Shown: positions 1 through 9,004, counted from the first letter of the stretch. The stretch is DNA of 64,000 nt from Rhodoferax koreense (GCF_001955695.1 NZ_CP019236.1:744001-808000); one strand, 5' to 3'. A program made the numbers and translations. Notes: generated from the letters alone by a model not told the origin.

Positions 1-43
1 GAGGCAGTCTCGGGAACCAGGCCCGATCAGGGCAGGGAGAGAT

Positions 44-842
44 TCAGCGCACCGGTTCGTCTCCGGGGTGCTTCGCGGCGGTGTTCGATGCACCGGCCAG
101 GGCCAGATAGCCGCCAGTCATGTACGCCTGTGCACGCCGCAGAAGATGGCGCACCTGCGCGCGCAGTTCGCCATCCTCGTGCCAGCGCAGGACGACGGCT
201 TCGAGGCCGAATAGGGCCTGGGCGATGTCGCGATGCGACGCGCCCGCTTGCGAGGCATCGAGCGCCTGCAGGGCGCGCAGGTGCAGCAGCGCGGTGCGGG
301 TGGCCGCCCGTGCAGGATCGACCCGAGGCGCATGGCCTTCCAGGGCCTGCGCCTGCGCATAGAAGGCGTCGAGCTGGCCGCGCAGGCGCGGCGTCAGCGG
401 CGCGGCACCCGTGTACACCGCGCCGTCTGCGAGGGCCCCTGACAGCGACAAGCGCATGCGCTGGGCGCTGAGGTCGGCAGTCAGCGCCAAGTCGGGGCCA
501 TCAAGCGCTAGGCGCTTGCGGCCGGGGATGCGCCACAGGTCGAATCGGCGAGCTACTGCATTGTTGGCGTGCGCAGCACGCACATGCAGCAAGCCGTCAG
601 AGGACGACAGCCAGAGTGGCTGTGCGTTGCGACCATCCATGTCCGGATCTTCGGCGCTGTCGCAACCCCCAGCGTGCGAAAGACACTACGCGCTCGCGGC
701 ATGTCCAATCCGTGCGGTAGCCTGGATTGCGGCGCAAGTATTCCCAGGCGAGTGCTGGGTTGTCGAGGTCGAGCACGTAGAGGTAGGCGGCAGAGATGCC
801 CCATGGCGCGCCGGGCAGATCTTCGAGATTAGGGTTGGTCAC
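44..842 (-). pseudogene. DUF6499/DUF2285 protein, split by a frameshift
   Basis: Reading begins at a GTG (842-840) preceded by AGGAGG five bases upstream. The first 60 codons contain the DUF6499-like stretch YLYVLDLDNPALAWEYLRR, followed by a WGL triplet. Near 662-664 the homologous reading continues in another frame (DSAEDPDMDGRNAQPLWL, then about 180 residues of DUF2285 type ending at 44). One extra or two missing bases would explain this. Proteins of this kind normally carry both domains in one chain of about 250 residues and sit in integrative elements, where a DNA-related regulatory role is suspected but unproven. Either the gene is broken or the assembly has an indel here. The other - strand backbone genes follow it upstream. 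Confidence 0.75.
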
Positions 843-946
843 AGAGTCCTCCTTTGGAAGAGGAACGCTGCCACAGGGAATGAGGCGCAAGGTCGCTTTC
901 GAGGCGACGCTGGATCGCGCAAACGGCGACCCGGCCGGCGATCGCG

Positions 947-1288
947 TCAGTCGTTGATTGATCCGTCTCGCTGGGCGTCTGCCAGGTAGCCCGAGAGCGG
1001 CTGACGCGGCTTGAAGTGCGGATCGGCCACGATGCGCATGCCGCGCGGGCCGCGGACGCCTTCGAGGGCCGAGAGGCTGACTTGCCCCAGCTCTGGGCTG
1101 CCCGTGCCGGCGTCGCACAGGCCGAACGCCTTGTCCCCCTCGGCGTCAAGCTCAGTGAGCAGCCACGCCGCACCGGCGTCCAGGGTGTAGAGCTTGACCA
1201 CGGGCAGCGGGTCGACGGTTTCGCCATGCGCCCGCGCTGCGCCATTGGCCAGCAGCCGGATTCGCTGTTCTTCGGTCAGGAAAGTCAT
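947..1288 (-). CDS. DUF2958 domain protein, copy A
   Basis: A 113-residue protein of the DUF2958 family: N-terminal MTFLTEEQRIRLLANG, then PVVKLYTLDAGAAWLLTELD, AFGLCDAGTGSPELGQVSL and a C-terminal LSGYLADAQRDG. The family is abundant in integrative elements and plasmids and has no known biochemical function; the conserved TWLLTELD and FGLCD segments suggest a small globular fold. It lies between the frameshifted DUF2285 gene and a regulator on the opposite strand. A second copy is found at 1822-2169, clearly homologous along its whole length but diverged. The ATG at 1288 was chosen because it gives the family N-terminus; the ribosome site is weak. Confidence 0.85.
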   Translation of the reverse strand: MTFLTEEQRIRLLANGAARAHGETVDPLPVVKLYTLDAGAAWLLTELDAEGDKAFGLCDAGTGSPELGQVSLSALEGVRGPRGMRIVADPHFKPRQPLSGYLADAQRDGSIND

Positions 1289-1362
1289 GGTTCTCGCGTG
1301 AGGCCGTTAAATACTAATTCGCAGGTGGCATAAAGCAAGTCCCAGAAGCGACGCCCAGACGC

Positions 1363-1382
1363 TTCCTACCGGCCGGTAGGAA
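1363..1382. promoter_or_regulatory. Perfect 20-base palindrome, candidate operator
   Basis: TTCCTACCGGCCGGTAGGAA is a perfect inverted repeat without a spacer. It sits in the 197-base divergent gap between DUF2958 copy A (-) and the XRE regulator (+), in an otherwise AT-rich context. A dimeric repressor site is the simplest reading, with the neighbouring XRE protein as first candidate; a partition or replication site is an alternative. Confidence 0.5.
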
Positions 1383-1485
1383 TTCGTCTTTTTCAGCACG
1401 CCAAACCGAAAACGCTGCTGGCAAGCTATTTTATGAGTTAAAGATAACGTGGTTTTAATTGCTTTAAAACGTAACGCTTCTGTGT

Positions 1486-1776
1486 ATGCAGAAGCAGGGA
1501 ATACAGCGCGGGCGGCCGACCGGCGCGACGACATTCGAGGCAGGCCCGGCACGGGCCTTTGGTGATGCCGTGCGCGCCATGCGTACCGAGGATGGCGTTG
1601 CCCAGGAAACCCTGGCGCACCGGGCCGGCATCGAGCGTTCGCACATGGGCAAGATCGAGCGCGGCGAGCACATGCCGACCTTGGCGATGATCCTGAAGAT
1701 CGCGCGAGCGCTCGAACGCAGCGCTGGCGAATTGATGCTGGAGACCGAAGCACGTCTGCCCAAGAAAGAGGGTTAG
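1486..1776 (+). CDS. XRE-family helix-turn-helix regulator
   Basis: A 96-residue protein with a Cro/cI-type helix-turn-helix at about residues 22-80: FGDAVRAMRTEDGVAQETLA, then HRAGIERSHMGKIERGEHMP and MILKIARALERSAGEL. The ERSHMGKIERGE stretch is the recognition-helix region usual for such proteins. It probably represses or activates genes of the element. It lies on the + strand between two DUF2958 copies on the - strand, facing the 20-base palindrome. It is one of the few + strand genes of the backbone. The protein is a single domain without a sensor or peptidase part, so nothing indicates its inducer. Confidence 0.88.
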   Translation: MQKQGIQRGRPTGATTFEAGPARAFGDAVRAMRTEDGVAQETLAHRAGIERSHMGKIERGEHMPTLAMILKIARALERSAGELMLETEARLPKKEG

Positions 1777-1821
1777 GACGAGATTGGCCGCCGACCGTCG
1801 CCGGCGGCCAATGAACCGCGG

Positions 1822-2169
1822 CTAGACCACGATGCGCCCGGCGACACGCGCCTCTCGCGCATACGCGCTCAAGCGTTTCTGTGCCTCGAAATGCAGGTCC
1901 CGTTCAACGGGCAGGCCCAACCGGCCGCGCACGGTGGTGACCTCTGCAAGACTCACCCACCCCAGTTCGGGAAACCCCAGTCCGAGGTCGCAAAGCCCGA
2001 ACGCATGGTCGTGGTCGTCCGGGTCGATCTCGGTCAGCAGCCAGGTCGCCCCGGCGTCCGGGGTAAACAGCTTGACCACCGGGGCGGGATCGAAGTTTTC
2101 CTGTTCGAGGGACTGCCGGCCGTTGGCCAGCAGCAGCGCGCGTTGTTCATCGGTAATGAGCTTAGTCAT
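1822..2169 (-). CDS. DUF2958 domain protein, copy B
   Basis: A 115-residue DUF2958 protein starting MTKLITDEQRALLLANG, with PVVKLFTPDAGATWLLTEID, HAFGLCDLGLGFPELGWVSL and GRLGLPVERDLHFEAQKRLS. The ATG at 2169 is preceded by AAGGAGAAGACC, a good ribosome site, so longer readings upstream were rejected. It is the closer of the two copies to the family consensus as I know it. It is separated from copy A by the XRE regulator. Function unknown; the family is a standard passenger of integrative elements near ParB and DUF736 genes, as here. Confidence 0.88.
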   Translation of the reverse strand: MTKLITDEQRALLLANGRQSLEQENFDPAPVVKLFTPDAGATWLLTEIDPDDHDHAFGLCDLGLGFPELGWVSLAEVTTVRGRLGLPVERDLHFEAQKRLSAYAREARVAGRIVV

Positions 2170-2743
2170 GGTCTTCTCCTTGGAAGGATTCAGGGCGGGA
2201 TTGCCCGAGACCGGAAGCAGCACGGCGCAGCGCAGCCGTCAGGGTTCGACAGACGGCCGCAAGGCCGCCAGCGTGCACAGCACGCGCAGACCTTGACGGT
2301 GAGAACGGCGTGATACGGTACAGGGAACAGCAAGCCAGCCCTCCCCTCGCCCCTGCTCCTGCAAACGCAGTGCGCAGCGCCGACAGGCGCGAAGGCGTCA
2401 GCGATGAAAGCCCGAAGGGGCGAGACGCCACCGGCGGCTCGATGCGCAGCACGACAGCGCGGCCGGCATCGCCGGAGACGCACAAGAACGCTTGGGCTGG
2501 ATGACGGATATGTGGAGAGTCGTAGAGCCAGCGATCCGGCATTCAACAAACCCTCTGAAGCGCAAAGCCGCCTTCACGAATCGCCGTTGAACCGTGGAAC
2601 CGCAAAGCCAGGAAAGCGGATCGGCGAGTAGACGCAGATACGGGTTTACTCATTTGGGAACATCCGCAAAGCCGCTAGGCAGTTGCCTGCCTGCGCAGAT
2701 CTGCTGTCGCTCAACAGCAGCACCGAGCGAATACGATGTCAGC
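2170..2743. other. Gene-free stretch, 574 bases
   Basis: No reading frame here resembles a protein family I know. The segment contains short GC-rich inverted repeats (for example around 2253-2262, GGCCGCAAGGCC) and may carry the promoter of DUF2958 copy B at its left edge. Small RNA genes cannot be excluded. Confidence 0.4.
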
Positions 2744-3412
2744 ATGGAAGCTGCTCAACAAGGAACCTCGGACGATCCCCTGGAAATCATGCTCCGTCGT
2801 TCCGACCAGCTGCACGAAGCCCTGCTGCACCTGCTCGACGGCGCCGATTTCGATCCCTCACCTCGTGGCGAGGCTGCCTTCGGCATGTGCTCCGTGGCGC
2901 TCGAGCATGGGCTCAGCCTGCGCGCCTTGATGGCGATGGGATTGGCCACGTCGGCAGTCGGCCTGGTGCGACTTCAGTTCGAGGCCCTGACCCGCGCCAT
3001 GTGGCTGCAATATGCAGCCAGCGATCTGGCCATCGAGAAGCTCAGCGCACCGCTGACCCTGCAGAGCGAACAGGCCGCGAAGAATCTCCCCTCGGCCAGC
3101 GAGATGATCGAGCAGATCGGCAAGCGCGTCGGACCCAACGTGCCCGCGGCCGCGCATCAGATGCTGACGCATTTCAAGGACGTCTCCTGGCATTCCCTGA
3201 ACTCGTTCGTGCACGGCGGCATCCACCCGCTGCGCCGACAGTCCGAGGGCTTCCCGGTCCACCTGGCCCTGCAGATCCTGCGCAATTCCAATGGCCTGCT
3301 CACTATGACCGCCATGGCACTGGCGGTCCTGACCTGGGACGAATCCGTCGCCAAGCCCATGAGCAAGATCCAACCCGCCTTCGCCGATTGCCTGCCCGAC
3401 CTGTTGAAGTAG
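2744..3412 (+). CDS. Hypothetical protein, possibly DUF6988 family
   Basis: A 222-residue, largely alpha-helical soluble protein. The ATG at 2744 begins MEAAQQGTSDDPLEIMLRRS; the open frame extends further upstream but without family-like sequence. Visible features are a helical N-terminal part (SDQLHEALLHLLDG), a middle with LVRLQFEALTRAMWLQYAAS and a conserved-looking HSLNSFVHGGIHPLRR near residue 165. The combination of FEALTRAMWL and SFVHGG.HP resembles a family of accessory proteins (I think DUF6988) found in integrative elements and defence-rich regions. No catalytic motif is obvious and no function can be assigned. It is a lone + strand gene between - strand backbone genes. Confidence 0.6.
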   Translation: MEAAQQGTSDDPLEIMLRRSDQLHEALLHLLDGADFDPSPRGEAAFGMCSVALEHGLSLRALMAMGLATSAVGLVRLQFEALTRAMWLQYAASDLAIEKLSAPLTLQSEQAAKNLPSASEMIEQIGKRVGPNVPAAAHQMLTHFKDVSWHSLNSFVHGGIHPLRRQSEGFPVHLALQILRNSNGLLTMTAMALAVLTWDESVAKPMSKIQPAFADCLPDLLK

Positions 3413-3465
3413 CGGCCTCGCAGGGGAAAAGCGCCCCGCCGGTGGCGGGGCGCCGAGAGCGACGC

Positions 3466-3771
3466 TCAGTCGCCCTTGCTGCGCGACCAGATCAGGTTGT
3501 GCGCGCCGTCCTCGCCTTCGACCAGGCGGGCGTAGATGGTCGCCGGGAACGACGGATCATCCAGGGTCACCGACAGGTAGGGGCGCTCCGCCCGGCTGAG
3601 CTTCTTCCACGCCGCGCCGATCTCGAAGTTGCCGGCGACGATTCGGTAGTCAGGAGCGTTCTCGCTCTCCTTGTCGTTGGGAACGATCTTGACCTTGACG
3701 TTGAGCGTCAGGGTGCGAACCGTGCCGGTGTAGCTGTCGTTCTGTGCGGTGAAGGTGCCGATGTTGGCCAT
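3466..3771 (-). CDS. DUF736 family protein
   Basis: A 101-residue protein starting MANIGTFTAQNDSYTGTVRT, with the family's VKIVPNDKESENAPDYRI, GAAWKKLSRAERPYLSVTLD and FPATIYARL, ending in a short charged tail. The ATG at 3771 follows AAGAGGACTTCATC. DUF736 is a small single-domain family of about 100 residues that is nearly always carried by integrative conjugative elements and plasmids; its role is unknown. Full length and intact here. Its neighbour upstream on the same strand is the thioesterase gene, 590 bases away. Confidence 0.92.
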   Translation of the reverse strand: MANIGTFTAQNDSYTGTVRTLTLNVKVKIVPNDKESENAPDYRIVAGNFEIGAAWKKLSRAERPYLSVTLDDPSFPATIYARLVEGEDGAHNLIWSRSKGD

Positions 3772-4362
3772 GATGAAGTCCTCTTGAAGTTGACCAGGTC
3801 GCGCCCATCGCGGCCTTGGCGTGATCCGATGGGTGAGGGTCCGGGCGCGCCGCATCCCATAGCGAAGCGGAGGGGCCGCAACGCAGTGAAGGACCGGGAG
3901 GCCCGAGAAATTTGCCTCGCGAGGAAGACCGCAGGTCGGGGAAATTTGTCGGGCCGGACGGTTGCGGCGAACAAGCCCGAGGCGGCGCGAAACAAAGTGC
4001 AGCGCCTCCGTGCCCTCGCCAGGATTCACGACAAATACAAGGCCGCTGTGGGTGTGATCCTGTCGCGAAAGGACGCATGGCCCCAGCACCGTCTCCGCCG
4101 CAACAGTGTTTCCGGCACGGCCCCCGAAGCGATCCCAGTCCATGTCAGCCGCGCAACGAAAAGGAGGAACGATCCCACCGCATCCGCGCTGCCAGTGGAT
4201 CCGGCATTTGTGGCGCGGAAGGAGCTGCGCATCGGAACGCTCTCTGTGAGCCACCGTCGTCTGGCGGACTGTTAGTCCGCTTCCTTCAGGACGGCTCGCA
4301 CGACATTCGAGCGCAGCAAGTTGCGTCGTGTCCGCGCTCCACCACTGGCGGGGCGCGCATTT
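3772..4362. other. Gene-free stretch, 591 bases
   Basis: Several long open frames cross this segment but none resembles a protein family and their composition suggests non-coding reading. It probably holds the promoter of the DUF736 gene at its left end. Nothing else recognised. Confidence 0.35.
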
Positions 4363-4812
4363 CTAGGTTCCAGGGCATTGGAGTGCCAAAACCTTTGTCG
4401 CGATGCGCGACTCCATCTGTGCCCGCTGGACAGCCACCAGCGTGACAGTGGCTTCGCAGACGACCTCGTGCGCATCGTGGGCCTGAACGCGGAATGTCGC
4501 GCTCCGGTCCCCCAGCCGTTCAAGCCATCCGCGCAGTCGCAGCGGCGATCCTGGCGGAATTGGTCCTCGATGCTCGATACGGATCGAACGGCCGACCACC
4601 ACTTCAATTGCGGCATCGACGTGCTGCTGCATCTCACGAATGCAAATGGATTCGACCACCGCAACCAGGTACCCGGTGGCAAGACATTCGATCAGTCGCT
4701 CTGCATACCCGCTTCCGTGCGGAAGCCGCGAGAAAAGCGACTTCGCAGTCTGGTCGGCCGGCACGGTGTATGACTCTTCAAAGAATATCTCGCTGACGCC
4801 TTGGTGGTTCAT
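4363..4812 (-). CDS. Thioesterase-like hotdog-fold protein (FlK type)
   Basis: A 149-residue protein starting MNHQGVSEIFFEESYTVPAD. It has the layout of single-domain hotdog thioesterases related to fluoroacetyl-CoA thioesterase: an N-terminal strand, a helix with CLATGYLVAVVESICIREMQ, then VVVGRSIRIEHRGPIPPGSP, LRGWLERLGDRSATFRVQA and a final EATVTLVAVQRAQME. By family knowledge such proteins hydrolyse small acyl-CoA or acyl thioesters; the substrate here is unknown. The central V-E-S and the GRSIRIEH part correspond to the places where acid and histidine catalytic residues usually sit, but I cannot confirm the triad. It is an odd metabolic passenger among element backbone genes. Confidence 0.65.
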   Translation of the reverse strand: MNHQGVSEIFFEESYTVPADQTAKSLFSRLPHGSGYAERLIECLATGYLVAVVESICIREMQQHVDAAIEVVVGRSIRIEHRGPIPPGSPLRLRGWLERLGDRSATFRVQAHDAHEVVCEATVTLVAVQRAQMESRIATKVLALQCPGT

Positions 4813-5055
4813 GGGGTATCCGGGTGGGGTTGTCGAAGGCTCGATCAGCGCGCTGGATTGCAGGCGATCGGTGCTGTTCGATGCTCCCGTGACCAGCAGG
4901 CATCCCCAACCCACCGCAGCGAGCGCTGGCGTAGGGCGGCACGCAGGGAGCGTTGGGCTTGTGCGTTCCGGAAGTCAAAACGCGCGCGGCAGGTCTGCCG
5001 CGCGCGTCGCGCCGATTACTCGATCCCCGGCCTCGCGGCCGGGGATTCATGAGGA

Positions 5056-7062
5056 TCACACCGTTGCGTGCGCGTCCTCTTGGGCTTCCGCATCAGCCTG
5101 CCCCTCAGCAAGCGGTTCAGCGCCTGCAACGTCAACTGCCACTGCCTCCTGGGCGCGGAACATCGCGGGCAGCCAGCCTGTACCCGCCGCCAGCCGCTCG
5201 GCCTCGCTGGCGATCTGCGCCTTCTTGAGCTTGCCGAGCCGGTTCACCTCGCTGGACGCGAAGGCCTGCACTCCTTCCAGTGCCTTGGCCTTGGAAACGT
5301 GATCGAAGTAGCCTGCGGCGGTCGGTGCCCACCACGCATGCATGTCCAGCCCCACTGCCTGCGCCAGCGCAGCAGCCGGGGCTTCGTCCTCACGCGAAGC
5401 GATGGCCGTTACCGTGAAGCCCACGCACACAGACAGCAGCGACAGCAGTTCCTGCTGTGGCATTGCCAGCAACTCGGCGAACAGCGCATCCGGGTCGCTG
5501 GGCAGGCGTTCAGTCCAAGCCTCCCGCACCTGCCGCATGCCCACCGCAGCCGGTGCCTCGGCCAGGTCCGGGGCGTACCGTTCCAGCCTGTCCTGCGGAT
5601 TGGCGGTGATGTTGATGGGCGAACCGTAGTGCGCGTCATGGATGACGCGCAATGCAAGCCGATGCACCACGGCGACCAAGGCCACCTGCGGGTGCCGAGC
5701 AACTTCCGCCTGAAGGGCGGCGGTGCGATGGGCACTCAGACGCTTGACCAGCCTCTCAGAAATGGTGAGTTTGGCTTCCTGCTGTTCGCCGCCCCTTTCG
5801 GCTGCATCACCCGTACCGTGCCCATCGCGTTCCTGCTCCCGCAACGCCTTGGCCTGTTCCTCGCGCAGCAGCCCACGATGCACGATCACACCGCCCATGT
5901 GGTCGAGCGACACCACAGCCCCCGCCGCCGCCATCGTGCGTGGCGGATAGACCACCAGTGTGCGTTCGATGGCTTCGAGTTCGTTGCCCAGACCGTCCAT
6001 CTCGTCCTGCGCAGCCTGCGCCTGCTCGTCCGTCATGTCCTCGTTCTCGTCGTCGAGGCGGTCTTGCAGCTTACGTTGCAGCGCTTCGAGCTTGGCGATG
6101 CGCTTGGTCTCGGCCTTGCTCGGCTCGCGCCGCTTGCTGCGCATGCGCTGGAACTGGTGCAGGTCGGCGTAGGTGGCACGCGGGGCCACGTCCACCCAAC
6201 CCCAGCCCTCTGCCTGTACCTGCTCGGCCATCGGCGCGAGCCGGTCTTTCGCCAACGACTCAAGCAGGGCCGCGTCCGTGAGAAAGATGCCGTTCTGTTC
6301 ATCCGCGAACAAGTCACGCCGTACAGCGCCGCCAGCCTGCTCGTAGACCGGAACCCCTACGAACTTCGCCAGCGCATCGCGGTTCGCATCGATTTCCTCG
6401 TGCGTGAGGTGATCGCGCAGCGCCTCCGGACTGCGCTGCCACTGCGGGGACGCATAGAACGCCGCTTCCTGTGCCGCATGGTCGTCGGTGATGGCAAGCG
6501 CCATCAGCTGCTCCAGCGTCACTGCATCAATCCGGTAGTCGGCCAGCAGGCGCGGCGAGACGTTGGCGAGCTTCAACCGCCGCTGCACAACCAACGGGGT
6601 CACGCCGAAGTCGGCGGCAATGTCCTCGATGGGCCGTCCCTCGGCCACCAGATCGGCGAAAGCCTCGAACTGGTCGGCCGGGTGCATGGCCTCGCGCTGC
6701 ACGTTCTCGGTCAGGCTCACCGTGCGTGCCGCTGCATCAGACCCCAGCAGGCAGGCCACCTCGAAGTCCTTGGCGAGCTTGCGCCGCTTGACCAGCAGCT
6801 TAAGAGCGGCGAGGCGACGGCGACCGGCCACAACCTCGTAGTGCTCGCCATCAGCGGCCAGCACCACATTGAGGTTTTGCAGCAAGCCCACACGGGTGAT
6901 GCTCGCGGCCAGTTCGGGAATCGACGTGCCGCCGATCTTGCGCACGTTGCGGCTGGAAGGCCGCAGCTTGGACAGCGGAATTAGCAGCAGTTCCTGCGCA
7001 GCCGTGACGGCTGCGACAGCAGCGGCGATGGCAGTGGTTTCGTGAAGGGTAGCGGTGTTCAT
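5056..7062 (-). CDS. ParB/RepB/Spo0J-family partition protein, large
   Basis: A 668-residue protein. Residues 25-120 form the ParB N-terminal domain: IPLSKLRPSSRNVRKIGGTS, LAASITRVGLLQNLNVV, VVAGRRRLAALKLL and TENVQREAMHPADQFEAF, followed by a helix-turn-helix at about 125-165 (IEDIAADFGVTPLVVQRRL). The remaining 480 residues are the extension seen in plasmid and integrative-element ParB proteins, with a lysine/arginine-rich helical part (SKAETKRIAKLEALQRKLQD) and acidic stretches. Role: binding DNA sites and helping segregation or maintenance of the excised element, usually with a ParA partner, which is not in this window. The ATG at 7062 has CAGGAG ten bases upstream. Confidence 0.92.
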   Translation of the reverse strand: MNTATLHETTAIAAAVAAVTAAQELLLIPLSKLRPSSRNVRKIGGTSIPELAASITRVGLLQNLNVVLAADGEHYEVVAGRRRLAALKLLVKRRKLAKDFEVACLLGSDAAARTVSLTENVQREAMHPADQFEAFADLVAEGRPIEDIAADFGVTPLVVQRRLKLANVSPRLLADYRIDAVTLEQLMALAITDDHAAQEAAFYASPQWQRSPEALRDHLTHEEIDANRDALAKFVGVPVYEQAGGAVRRDLFADEQNGIFLTDAALLESLAKDRLAPMAEQVQAEGWGWVDVAPRATYADLHQFQRMRSKRREPSKAETKRIAKLEALQRKLQDRLDDENEDMTDEQAQAAQDEMDGLGNELEAIERTLVVYPPRTMAAAGAVVSLDHMGGVIVHRGLLREEQAKALREQERDGHGTGDAAERGGEQQEAKLTISERLVKRLSAHRTAALQAEVARHPQVALVAVVHRLALRVIHDAHYGSPINITANPQDRLERYAPDLAEAPAAVGMRQVREAWTERLPSDPDALFAELLAMPQQELLSLLSVCVGFTVTAIASREDEAPAAALAQAVGLDMHAWWAPTAAGYFDHVSKAKALEGVQAFASSEVNRLGKLKKAQIASEAERLAAGTGWLPAMFRAQEAVAVDVAGAEPLAEGQADAEAQEDAHATV

Positions 7063-7841
7063 ATTTGAAAACTCCTGTCCCGTGTCGGGACCTTGAAAAT
7101 GAAGAAAAAAAAGCGGAAGGGGGTTCAAGATGTCGGTGTCTGCATGCGCGGCTCTCCTGTGGTTTCCCACCCCAGCCGGATTCCAAGATTCGGAGCCCGG
7201 TGTTGGCTTCGGTGGGTTCGGCGCAGTGACCTGGGCTGGTCGCCGTTGCCGCCGTCTTTCCTGAGTTCATCGCCCGCGAAAAACCGGGCCGGCGGGGACT
7301 GGCCGTCAAGGAAACAAGCGCAGGGTTGGGGCGGCCCGCAGCCGAAGGCGAGGACACGGCCCTGCGCGCCTTGACGGCCAGGCCTCGGCGGCTACGGTCG
7401 CGGGATCAGCGATGAGGGAAGGGAAAGACGGATGCCCGGCCAACGGCCAGGGAAGCGACGGACCCACGGCCGCGCGGCGAGCGCCACCGCGTGTCGTGGG
7501 CACGCCTAGCTGGAGGTGAACAAGCGCGTAGCGCGCTTCGGCAATGTGCGCTGGCCGATCAGGCGCCGCCTGTTCGGCGGCATCGAGGGGCGCCAAGCTT
7601 GCGCGGCGGGGATTGGCGTCGCCAGTCCCCTGGAGGGACGTTCAATACAGTCAAGCGAAGATGACCGATCGCGCTCAATGCTCCAGTCCTTTGCACATGA
7701 CATCAAGCATCGCCGGCTCGACGGAGCTCAAGCTTGGCGGGCTATGAAAAACGATCGCTTTCTTGGTGACTCAGCGCACGACGTAATTGACTGACCCAAA
7801 CGTCGCGACAACGAGCTGCATGACAATCGGCGGCGCGGTAC
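7063..7841. other. Gene-free stretch between backbone and defence cargo
   Basis: About 780 bases with no convincing gene. The left part is GC-rich like the backbone and should carry the parB promoter. The right part becomes gradually more AT-rich towards dndB. A short open frame at 7516-7794 has a ribosome-like AGGTG before its ATG but no recognisable protein. The junction between element backbone and imported cargo probably lies here. Confidence 0.4.
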
Positions 7842-7867
7842 GTTTGTTCATAAATACACAAACAAAC
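7842..7867 (+). promoter_or_regulatory. Inverted repeat in the dndB promoter region
   Basis: GTTTGTT (7842-7848) and AACAAAC (7861-7867) form a perfect 7-base inverted repeat with a 12-base spacer, ending 18 bases before the dndB ATG in an AT-rich segment. DndB proteins are known repressors of dnd operons, so this is a candidate autoregulatory operator. A TAAAAT at 7872-7877 could be a -10 box. Confidence 0.45.
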
Positions 7868-7885
7868 CTGCTAAAATCGACAAAC

Positions 7886-9004
7886 ATGGCAGAAAATTTC
7901 TCATATGTTTTCCCCGCGATACGGGGGGTGCAGGCCGGACGCGAGTACTACGTGTCGATGTGCCCTCTGCGGTTGCTCCCGCGCCTCTTTTCTTTCGGCG
8001 AGGAAGAACTTGTTCCGGAGTTGCGCGCGCAGCGGACGCTCAACAAGGCCCGCGTGCCAGACATCGCGCGTTACATCGTAGAAAACAAGGATAGCTATAC
8101 GTTTTCGGCCATTACCGTTTCCATTGACGGATCCATCCAATTCGATCCTGTAGCCAACAAAGGCCCCGCGTCGTTTCGCATGGGTGCGTTGACCGTGTCG
8201 ATGGACGCAAAATTTATCGTGAACGATGGTCAGCATCGTCGCGCTGCGATTGTTCACGCGCTGGAAACGGCTCCGGAGCTTGGCGAAGAAACGATTGCTG
8301 TCGTGTTTTTTCTGGACCGCGGACTGAAACGCTGCCAGCAGATGTTCGCGGACCTCAACCGTTATGCCGTCAAGCCATCGGCCTCGCTAGGCGTGCTCTA
8401 TGACCACCGGAGTACAGCTGCGAGTCTGGTGCGGCACCTTAGCCTGGCTTCGCCCGTCTTTAAGAATCTCATCGAGATGGAAAGCTCGTCTCTTGCGCCT
8501 CGCGCTCGCAAGCTCTTCACGCTAAGCGCTTTGAACTTCGCAACATCTGAACTGCTTTCGGATAAGGAACTCGACGACTTCGAGTCTGCCAGCAAGAAGT
8601 GTCTTGAGTTCTGGGAAGCGGTCGGAGAACAGATTCCGGAGTGGACGTATGTGCGTCAATCGAAGATGACCTCGGGCGACCTTCGCCGCGATTTCATTCA
8701 CTCGCACGCCATCGTGCTGCAGGCATTGGGACGTGCCGGACGCGCTCTCTACCAGTTGTCGGCGACTGAACGGGCGAAGCGCCTCAAACGATTGCGCGAA
8801 GTCGACTGGTCCCGGAAAAATGCAACCACTTGGGAAGGCCGGGCGATGGTCGGCGGGGCGATGGCCAAGTCCGGCCAGAACATCACATTGACATGCAATG
8901 AGATCAAGCGAGTGCTTGGCCTCAAGTTGACACCTGAAGAGAGCGCGGCGGAGGAGGCATGGGCCTCCTCGCGACGTCCGCGTCGAAACACTGGACGTAA
9001 GTAA
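7886..9004 (+). CDS. dndB: DndB, regulator of DNA phosphorothioation
   Basis: A 372-residue protein of the DGQHR family. The signature DGQHR lies at residues 114-118 within FIVNDGQHRRAAIVHALE; the surrounding YTFSAITVSIDG and LNRYAVKPSASLGVLYD agree with DndB. DndB is not needed for the sulfur modification itself but is known in other bacteria to repress the dnd operon and to influence how often sites are modified. The ATG at 7886 (MAENFSYVFPAIRG) was preferred over an upstream in-frame start because the family begins there. The stop codon touches the ATG of dndC, so the two are surely cotranscribed. The inverted repeat just upstream may be its own operator. Confidence 0.93.
   Translation: MAENFSYVFPAIRGVQAGREYYVSMCPLRLLPRLFSFGEEELVPELRAQRTLNKARVPDIARYIVENKDSYTFSAITVSIDGSIQFDPVANKGPASFRMGALTVSMDAKFIVNDGQHRRAAIVHALETAPELGEETIAVVFFLDRGLKRCQQMFADLNRYAVKPSASLGVLYDHRSTAASLVRHLSLASPVFKNLIEMESSSLAPRARKLFTLSALNFATSELLSDKELDDFESASKKCLEFWEAVGEQIPEWTYVRQSKMTSGDLRRDFIHSHAIVLQALGRAGRALYQLSATERAKRLKRLREVDWSRKNATTWEGRAMVGGAMAKSGQNITLTCNEIKRVLGLKLTPEESAAEEAWASSRRPRRNTGRK

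Noticed and set aside
5068..6984. Long + strand open frame opposite parB
   Set aside because: Antisense of a clear ParB protein; histidine/glutamine/leucine-rich composition is typical of mirror frames.
7516..7794. 92-codon + strand open frame with AGGTG before its ATG
   Set aside because: No recognisable protein, mixed composition, and no conservation can be judged; kept only as part of the gene-free stretch.
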